Source: Branchiostoma floridae
Lineage: Eukaryota; Chordata; Leptocardii; Amphioxiformes; Branchiostomatidae
DNA: 36,759 nt
Assembly (NCBI RefSeq): GCF_000003815.2
Contig: NC_049990.1
Coordinates: 14,179,059 to 14,215,817 of the forward strand
Direction of reading: 5' to 3'
The notes under the pieces are model-generated. The model was given only the letters and a program-made list of their open reading frames with translations, had not been told where the DNA came from and made no database searches. Positions 31,739-36,759 of this stretch are shown here, piece by piece. A program made the position numbers and the translations under genes. Position 1 is the first letter of the stretch. Each line of letters opens with the position of its first letter.

Positions 31739-34125
31739 GCGTGTGTGTGCACGGTGGTCAAATACGGGCTCAAAACCTCCCATGTCTAGCCGAATTCGAA
31801 CCTTCTTCCATGACGTTCCATCTGACGTAATTCGAACCGAACTCGTGTTCTATTTAGGTCATTTGCGGTCATTGCAGGTAAAACCGTGTTTTCTGGCATT
31901 TTCCCCCCAACTAACTTGAATCAGGCGAAAAATATAGTTCTTATCCAATTTAAATAATTTTCTGGACAGTACATCTATGCTTTCACTTTGTTTGGGACCT
32001 GTAATATGTAACGAAGCTATTGGCGTTTTTGTTGGTGACCTTGAACATCATTAGTGTTGTTTACACGGTATCAATTACACCCTCCCGCTCTCCGTGCGGC
32101 ATGACATGCGTGTAAACATCGTTTAAGATCTCCACCAAGAAGAGTCCAACATAACTCATTGACGGCTCAAAATGACCGCAACGGTTTTCCCGAGATTTCT
32201 GTTTTTGGGATTTATAAAAAATGCCTTAGATTTTGAATTATTGGTAATTAAGTGCGAAAAATGCCATTTTTACGCATATTTTTGACTGTAACTTTGCTTA
32301 AAATTAAAAATTAAAAAATCCCCAAAACAGAAAGTTTTATTTGCCACTCAGATGACGAAAAATATAAAAATCGAAAATTTGCCATGGCACTTGCGGCCCA
32401 TCTTATCAAGAGTATGGTCGAATTGAAGGCCTTCCTTGAAACAGAAAATAATCGTCTTTGGAAGCAAAATCGAAACAAAACAACTATCTCAATTCAAACG
32501 GAAAGATTCAAACTATCTAAAATTGCGAATTTAATCTTACTTTGAATACATTTTCCTTGTCATAACATCTTGTTTATTTTGAAATATTTTACGGTTATCA
32601 AATAGTAGGCCTCTTGTAACCCGATACTCTGTCGAACTCGCATAGCAACGGGAAAGAATACCCTAGCAACCGACCGCCGTGGTGTGTGTGTGTATTTAAT
32701 GCCCATAAGCATTGTGATTCATTAACTTCATGCACATATTTAAATGTATTTTTTCGTTGTCGATACATAGTTGGCAAATAAAAAGCTCAAGATGCAGATC
32801 CCAATACTGTTAGTGGCTTGGGGTCTAAAAAAACGTTTACAAATATCATGTAATGTTTCACAGGAACTTTCATCCAAGATACAACTAGTATAAAACTTAA
32901 ACGACATTGTCACTGTCTCCGATGTTTACAGAGTGGTCATCTTTAACCGCCAGGACTGTTGCGCTGAACGACTCAACCCATTTAACATCCACATCGGGGA
33001 CTCCCCCCAGCTGACCACGAACCCCAGGTGTGGCGGTGACATTCAAATCGACGTGAGCCAGCCGGCCATTTCCGTCTCCTGTGAGGACATGAAGGGTCGC
33101 TATGTTGGCGTACGTCTTCCCGGAGCCTCCCGAGTACTGACCCTGTGCGAAGTCCAAATAGTTCCTGGTAAGCCTTCAATTTCAAATTTCAATTGCAACA
33201 TTTAGTTAGCATAGAATGCAACGTAGTGCATCTCGCATCACTAGTGGTACCTGCCTAACTGCATGTAGGATCTGGTGTGCATAAGTCTCCATGTCAAGTC
33301 ACCTGTTGACGCATGTACAATATCTTAAATTTCTTGACGAAAAGTTCACAATCATCAACTTGATGAGTAATGCACCGTTACAGATAACTGATGCTGTTAT
33401 GCTTTGGCGAAGGAAATCAGGCTGTTAGTGGGAGTCAATGATTTTTGCCTGCAAGAAATTTGCAAAAAAAAATCATCGATAATTGGTAGTGCGTATCATT
33501 TTTATCCAACGACTCAGCTAGAATCGCTGTGTCGTTGTAACTGATTTCTACAGTAACACAACCCCGATTTTCTGTTGGACTGATTTTCACGGTAATAAAG
33601 AATCCTGGACTCCTAATGCTAGTTCTGGAAATTCGAATGTTTCTCTTGAATTTGACGGTAATGACCACAACCCTTAAAGAAGGAGACCCACTTAACCCCT
33701 TGTAAATAAGTGATTTATGTCGCATTCATACGCATATACACATGATCCTGAAGCATTTATGGGCATTATCATGTATCGACAGTAAAAAAAGTAACCAAAT
33801 GTCTTCTTATTTTTAAGATTACCCGATGATGTTGAAGAATCTTGGCTGTTGGGAAGATCAATATGACCGGGCTATCTCGATGATGGAGGGTACAGATCCC
33901 CGATTGGACGGCCACTCGTACTTGTTGCGTACCGACCCTATCAAGAAATGCTACCAAGTGGCAAAGGATCGCGGTTACAAAGTCTTCGCCGTGCAGGATA
34001 GTGGCCAATGCTTTTCTTCGGCAACAGCTGCAGATACTTACAGAAAGTACGGTCCTTCAACCGGGTGTGCCGAAGGCGAGGGAGGATCCTGGAGCAACGA
34101 TGTGTATGAAATCATCGATGCATGA
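21854..34125 (+). CDS. Gene B: secreted EGF / F5-8C / F-type lectin protein (14 exons)
   Basis: Paralogue of gene A. Joined exons: 21854-21987, 22353-22504, 23777-23902, 25944-26081, 27059-27208, 27325-27462, 28420-28557, 29214-29363, 29495-29632, 29964-30167, 30423-30659, 31230-31410, 32932-33167, 33818-34125. They total 2430 bases, divisible by three, phases consistent: 809 residues. Order: signal peptide (about 1-22), helical segment (to 95), seven EGF-like modules (96-421), F5/8 type C domain (422-568), F-type lectin domain (569-707), 'GCW' C-terminal domain (708-809). The lectin domain has His, Arg and Arg in the classical spacing: 26 residues separate the CTHT His from the NRQDCC Arg. 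An in-frame TAA lies 15 bases upstream of the ATG. Introns hold B-only insertions. Likely secreted and glycan-binding; biological role inferred only. Confidence 0.85.
22353..22504 (+). CDS. Gene B exon 2: N-terminal helical segment
   Basis: Acceptor tttgcag, donor gtaagc. Charged, cysteine-free segment (WVDRLQEVDGHLEHVLLKG) with scattered substitutions relative to gene A (for example Tyr to Asp after RWH). Family not recognised. Confidence 0.8.
22755..23345. other. B-only intron segment, unidentified
   Basis: About 590 bp absent from the matching intron of gene A. AT-rich, no coding content recognised; includes a short attcattcattcatt run near 23200. Could be a degenerate transposon or a deletion in A. 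Confidence 0.35.
23777..23902 (+). CDS. Gene B exon 3: EGF-like module 1
   Basis: 42-residue EGF-like module (SCLANPCDAKASC, ending GTGCSG), phase 1-1. The donor is AG/GTGTTA where gene A uses GC. Confidence 0.87.
24599..25645. mobile_element. B-only dispersed repeat with (GACA)n tail
   Basis: About 1.05 kb absent from the matching intron of gene A, whose sequence passes directly from 'atgtaaa' to 'caaactggg'. It holds two diverged internal units (from about 24966 and 25249), each with 'accaaaaat', 'gttatcc', 'gacagaaatgcccctg' or similar. It finishes with gttcttgg..., a T-run, and a gacagacagacagatagacag tail (25582-25613). No ORF. Non-autonomous element of uncertain class. Confidence 0.65.
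25944..26081 (+). CDS. Gene B exon 4: EGF-like module 2
   Basis: 46-residue EGF-like module (DIDSCLANLCHAKATC), phase 1-1, donor gtaagt. The conserved NPC is changed to NLC. Confidence 0.87.
27059..27208 (+). CDS. Gene B exon 5: EGF-like module 3
   Basis: 50-residue EGF-like module (DMDACLTNQCDAKATC, ending KGASGCSG), phase 1-1. NPC is changed to NQC. Acceptor acatag as in gene A. Confidence 0.87.
27325..27462 (+). CDS. Gene B exon 6: EGF-like module 4
   Basis: 46-residue EGF-like module (DMNSCLDNPCHTKATC), ending GCLG rather than GCSG. Phase 1-1, donor gtacat. Confidence 0.87.
28420..28557 (+). CDS. Gene B exon 7: EGF-like module 5 (no visible equivalent in gene A)
   Basis: 46-residue EGF-like module (EMDACLANPCDAKATC, ending GTGCLG), acceptor ctatag, donor gtatgt, phase 1-1. 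Closest to module 2. Its flanking introns also resemble those around module 2, which supports an internal block duplication. Confidence 0.87.
   Translation, partial: KWMPAWLTRVTPKLPAKTTPPLPWTRLVPVKLDTMGMVSPVGLDV
29214..29363 (+). CDS. Gene B exon 8: EGF-like module 6
   Basis: 50-residue EGF-like module (DTDACLANPCDTKATC, ending GGSSCSG), phase 1-1, donor gtatca. Same 150-base length as module 3. Confidence 0.87.
29495..29632 (+). CDS. Gene B exon 9: EGF-like module 7
   Basis: 46-residue EGF-like module (DMDACLAKPCHTKATC, ending GSGCSG), phase 1-1, donor gtacat. NPC is changed to KPC. Confidence 0.87.
29964..30167 (+). CDS. Gene B exon 10: F5/8 type C domain, first half
   Basis: Acceptor ttctag, donor gtatat, phase 1-1. 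Contains HDATKALDGDQETFWNP and DWYIVLDLTVPKTLTRI, the core strands of a discoidin/F5-8C jelly roll. Gene A has a WxxW exon in this position. Confidence 0.88.
30423..30659 (+). CDS. Gene B exon 11: F5/8 type C domain, second half
   Basis: Completes the discoidin domain: NNLGDTTHDIAAFKLLKSQD, GRRQEFGGFEGTARYWRFVV and a terminal LTELYLYG. The acceptor (aaaaaag) is purine-rich but preceded by a T-run; phase and the domain join (TRIA/VNNLGD) support it. Donor gtaaag. Confidence 0.85.
31230..31410 (+). CDS. Gene B exon 12: F-type lectin domain, first half
   Basis: GANVALGKTAFQTS, SVAVDGNTATDYFSGSCTHT and PAWWVDLEQSYAVD. Phase 1 in, phase 2 out, donor gtacat. It has one residue more than gene A after TSY and two fewer after CTHT. 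Confidence 0.9.
31653..31735. repeat. (AT)n microsatellite
   Basis: About 83 bases of alternating A/T with one aaat interruption, inside the lectin-domain intron. The YIYIYI open frames over it are artefacts. Confidence 0.95.
31750..32681. mobile_element. B-only 0.93-kb element with short inverted termini
   Basis: Begins CACGGTGGTC and ends with the inverse complement of CACGGCGGTC (9 of 10 match). It sits inside a GT repeat that is uninterrupted in gene A, so a target duplication such as tgtgtgtg is possible but cannot be told from the repeat itself. No ORF; probably a non-autonomous DNA transposon. Confidence 0.6.
32932..33167 (+). CDS. Gene B exon 13: F-type lectin domain, second half
   Basis: Same length as gene A exon 11; keeps NRQDCCAERL and LCEVQIVP. 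Differences include Val to Leu after SPQ and SCRGMKG to SCEDMKG. Donor gtaagc, phase 1. Confidence 0.92.
33818..34125 (+). CDS. Gene B exon 14: C-terminal 'GCW' domain and stop
   Basis: Identical protein to gene A over most of the exon. It differs mainly near the end, where STGCAEGEGGSWSND replaces STRCTEGEGGFWSNN. Four cysteines kept; stop TGA 34123-34125. Confidence 0.85.
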
Positions 34126-34889
34126 ATCAATCAATCAATGAAGTAGTCACTAAGATGTTGTATAGTGAAGATAATCTTTATTTACAACTAAGACATACAG
34201 TCATAATCGACGTTTCAGTTTCAGTCTTTTAACCTTCTATGAGGCAATAATGACTTATACTATTCCACAATACAGCCAGATGTCGCTCCTACCGATGACG
34301 TCTTATAGTAAAGAATTGTTATAATTATGAGGTCCAAAAAGTTGAATATTGTCACATACATTAAGGCCATTATTGGCCATATATCAAAGACTGTAATTTC
34401 TGCTGTGACGTTTTGTCATGTAGTTGGTTATGAGTAAAGAATTGTTCTATTTTTAGGTCAAAAGGTTAAATATTGTCACATACTTTAAGGCAATTATTAG
34501 CCATATATCAAAGACTGTATTGTCAGCTGTGACGTTTTATCTTGTAGTTGGTCATTAATAAAGAATTGTTCTCCTGTAATTCTCAAACCTAATGAAAATA
34601 TTCACCCCAAAAAACTTGGGTTAAAAACTCCAAAGAATGGATTTAAATATAGACAATGAATGAGATGTTTTGCATCTTGTGTACATTACATGTTGTGATT
34701 TAAGTTCCTAAATTGTTAAGATAATGATGATAATATTAAAATATTTGCCCGCTTTTTTAAGTAAAGAAATACATTAAAAACATTATTCAGGAATATAATG
34801 TTAGCAGATCACGCTTTTGATTTCTTTTACAAAATTTTAGTCACAAAAAAAAAAACTAAATTCTTTTTATTATTCTCTTGGAACTTGGC
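34126..34889 (+). other. 3' UTR and downstream flank of gene B
   Basis: Same layout as after gene A: tandem ~125-bp repeat (34310-34435, 34436-34559, partial third from 34560), then AT-rich sequence up to the GACA array. Confidence 0.6.
34557..34562 (+). terminator. Candidate poly(A) signal, gene B
   Basis: AATAAA at the repeat-unit boundary, at the position homologous to 15908-15913. Confidence 0.5.
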
Positions 34890-35416
34890 TTGCAGACAAA
34901 TAGAGAGGTAGATAGACAGAGAGGAAGCCAGACAAGGATACAGACGGACAGGGTTGCAGAGAAACATAGAGGCAGACAGACAGGCTTGGAGACAGATAAG
35001 GAGGTATACAAAGTGGAAGCCAGGCAAAGATACAGACGGACAGGGTTGCAGACAGACAGAGAGCCAGACAGACAGGATTGCAGACAAAAAGAGAGGTAGA
35101 CAGACAAAAAGGAAGCCAGACAGGGTTGCAGGCAGACAAACAGGCTTACAGACAGACAGAGAGGCAGACAAAGAGGATTGCAGACAGATGGGGAGGTAGA
35201 CAGACAAAGAGGAATCCAGGCATGGTTGCCGACAGAGTTAGATGCAGACAGGCAGGCTGGCGGACAGATAGAGAGGTAGCCAGACAAAGAGAAAGCCATA
35301 TGGGGTTGCAGATAGGCAGGCAGACAAGTAGAGAGACAAAGAGAAGGCTAGACAAGGATACAGACAAACAGTGTTGCAGACAGGCAGGCAGACAGGGTTG
35401 CAGGCAGTGAGGTAGA
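34890..35416. repeat. GACA-rich minisatellite array B
   Basis: About 0.53 kb of the same repeat type as 16266-19129 and starting at the same relative position after the gene, but far shorter and without the MITE. Reverse-strand frames are artefacts. Confidence 0.93.
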
Positions 35417-35687
35417 CAAACAAGAATCCATACCACTGCCTGAAAAGCCTCATTTCCAGGATGGAAACTGACTTACACAGTCCTGGAAATTAAACACGTC
35501 CTTCAAAATCCGGAGGTTTCATGCCTGCAAACGAGACGTGTACAGTCCTTTACATGTCCTAGAATCTCGCGGAAACGAACCATTTCTGTGTGCAGGACGT
35601 GTAAAGGGCTTGAAATACCCTTACAGATTCCCTTTGAACAACCTTACACAACAGGACATGAGCCGTGTGTTGCATTGTGTGTTGGCG
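35417..35687. other. Unrecognised sequence before the second gap
   Basis: No match to unit A. Contains inverted motifs (tttccagga/tcctggaaa near 35451-35491; cctttacatgtcct at about 35555 against aggacgtgtaaagg at about 35596), suggesting a transposon end. An open + frame reads YRFPLNNLTQQDMSRVLHCV up to the gap; I do not recognise it. Confidence 0.35.
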
Positions 35688-36656
35688 NNNNNNNNNNNNN
35701 NNNNNNNNNNNNNNNNNNNNNNNNNNNNNNNNNNNNNNNNNNNNNNNNNNNNNNNNNNNNNNNNNNNNNNNNNNNNNNNNNNNNNNNNNNNNNNNNNNNN
35801 NNNNNNNNNNNNNNNNNNNNNNNNNNNNNNNNNNNNNNNNNNNNNNNNNNNNNNNNNNNNNNNNNNNNNNNNNNNNNNNNNNNNNNNNNNNNNNNNNNNN
35901 NNNNNNNNNNNNNNNNNNNNNNNNNNNNNNNNNNNNNNNNNNNNNNNNNNNNNNNNNNNNNNNNNNNNNNNNNNNNNNNNNNNNNNNNNNNNNNNNNNNN
36001 NNNNNNNNNNNNNNNNNNNNNNNNNNNNNNNNNNNNNNNNNNNNNNNNNNNNNNNNNNNNNNNNNNNNNNNNNNNNNNNNNNNNNNNNNNNNNNNNNNNN
36101 NNNNNNNNNNNNNNNNNNNNNNNNNNNNNNNNNNNNNNNNNNNNNNNNNNNNNNNNNNNNNNNNNNNNNNNNNNNNNNNNNNNNNNNNNNNNNNNNNNNN
36201 NNNNNNNNNNNNNNNNNNNNNNNNNNNNNNNNNNNNNNNNNNNNNNNNNNNNNNNNNNNNNNNNNNNNNNNNNNNNNNNNNNNNNNNNNNNNNNNNNNNN
36301 NNNNNNNNNNNNNNNNNNNNNNNNNNNNNNNNNNNNNNNNNNNNNNNNNNNNNNNNNNNNNNNNNNNNNNNNNNNNNNNNNNNNNNNNNNNNNNNNNNNN
36401 NNNNNNNNNNNNNNNNNNNNNNNNNNNNNNNNNNNNNNNNNNNNNNNNNNNNNNNNNNNNNNNNNNNNNNNNNNNNNNNNNNNNNNNNNNNNNNNNNNNN
36501 NNNNNNNNNNNNNNNNNNNNNNNNNNNNNNNNNNNNNNNNNNNNNNNNNNNNNNNNNNNNNNNNNNNNNNNNNNNNNNNNNNNNNNNNNNNNNNNNNNNN
36601 NNNNNNNNNNNNNNNNNNNNNNNNNNNNNNNNNNNNNNNNNNNNNNNNNNNNNNNN
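35688..36656. other. Assembly gap (969 N)
   Basis: Run of N; open frames reported across it have no evidential value. Confidence 0.99.
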
Positions 36657-36735
36657 CTGCAACGCACTGGTGCGACCAGGGAGTCTAGGTGATACAGTTG
36701 TCGTTCCTAGATGAGGGTGGTTTCGCTACCCAAAC

Positions 36736-36759
36736 ATGAGAGCCGTTTCGATATTCCTC
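36736..36759 (+). CDS. Possible start of a further secreted-protein exon (cut by window end)
   Basis: ATG in a reasonable context (caaacATGag) followed by MRAVSIFL, which could open a signal peptide. Only eight codons are visible, and it does not match the start of genes A or B. Confidence 0.15.

Noticed and set aside
31552-31919. Open frames rich in Ile and Tyr on both strands
   Set aside because: Translation of the (AT)n microsatellite.
34827-35453. The same type of frames in the shorter array
   Set aside because: Repeat artefact, as for the array after gene A.
35538-36714. Frames of about 350-380 codons across the second N run
   Set aside because: Most codons are N; only short flanks are real sequence.

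Overview
The window looks like a piece of an intron-rich animal genome, most likely a lancelet (Branchiostoma). This is inferred from the protein architecture (repeated EGF modules, a WxxW mucin/CILP-type domain, a fucose-binding F-type lectin domain), from GT-AG introns, and from abundant LINE, SINE, hAT and pogo-type transposon debris. The open frames are short because genes are split into exons of about 125-310 bases; no prokaryotic gene organisation is visible. Two assembly gaps (runs of N) lie at 9279-9676 and 35688-36656.

The main content is a tandem pair of paralogous genes on the + strand. I reconstructed each exon by exon from splice sites, with reading phase kept across every junction. 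Gene A (2566-15476, 12 exons, 2127 coding bases, 708 residues) and gene B (21854-34125, 14 exons, 2430 coding bases, 809 residues) share a signal peptide, a helical N-terminal segment, a string of EGF-like modules, an F-type lectin (fucolectin) domain and a four-cysteine C-terminal domain that starts around 'LGCW'. Between the EGF string and the lectin domain they differ: gene A has a WxxW domain, gene B a two-exon F5/8-type C (discoidin) domain. Gene A has six visible EGF modules and gene B has seven. Both look like secreted multidomain lectins, plausibly glycan-recognition or innate-defence proteins; that role is inference.

Layout: 1-1023, decayed pogo/Tigger-like transposase; 1024-2565, flank without recognised genes; 2566-15476, gene A, carrying a SINE (about 4967-5303), a 5'-truncated LINE (about 7060-9190) and smaller inverted-repeat elements in its introns; 15477-16260, 3' flank with a tandem ~126-bp repeat and a poly(A) signal; 16266-19129, a GACA-rich minisatellite with a clean hAT-type MITE inserted in it; 19130-19870, spacer with a 66-bp repeat that can encode 22-residue units; from about 19880, the second copy of the whole unit: transposase fossil, gene B with two different B-only insertions (about 24599-25645 and 31750-32681), the same 3' flank, and a much shorter GACA array (34890-35416). 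The window ends in unrecognised sequence, a gap, and an ATG that could begin a further signal peptide.

Exon phases are almost all 1-1 within the extracellular modules, so whole modules can be gained or lost without frame damage. The window appears to record three layers of this: duplication of the whole gene, an older internal duplication of a three-EGF block, and replacement of one module between the paralogues.
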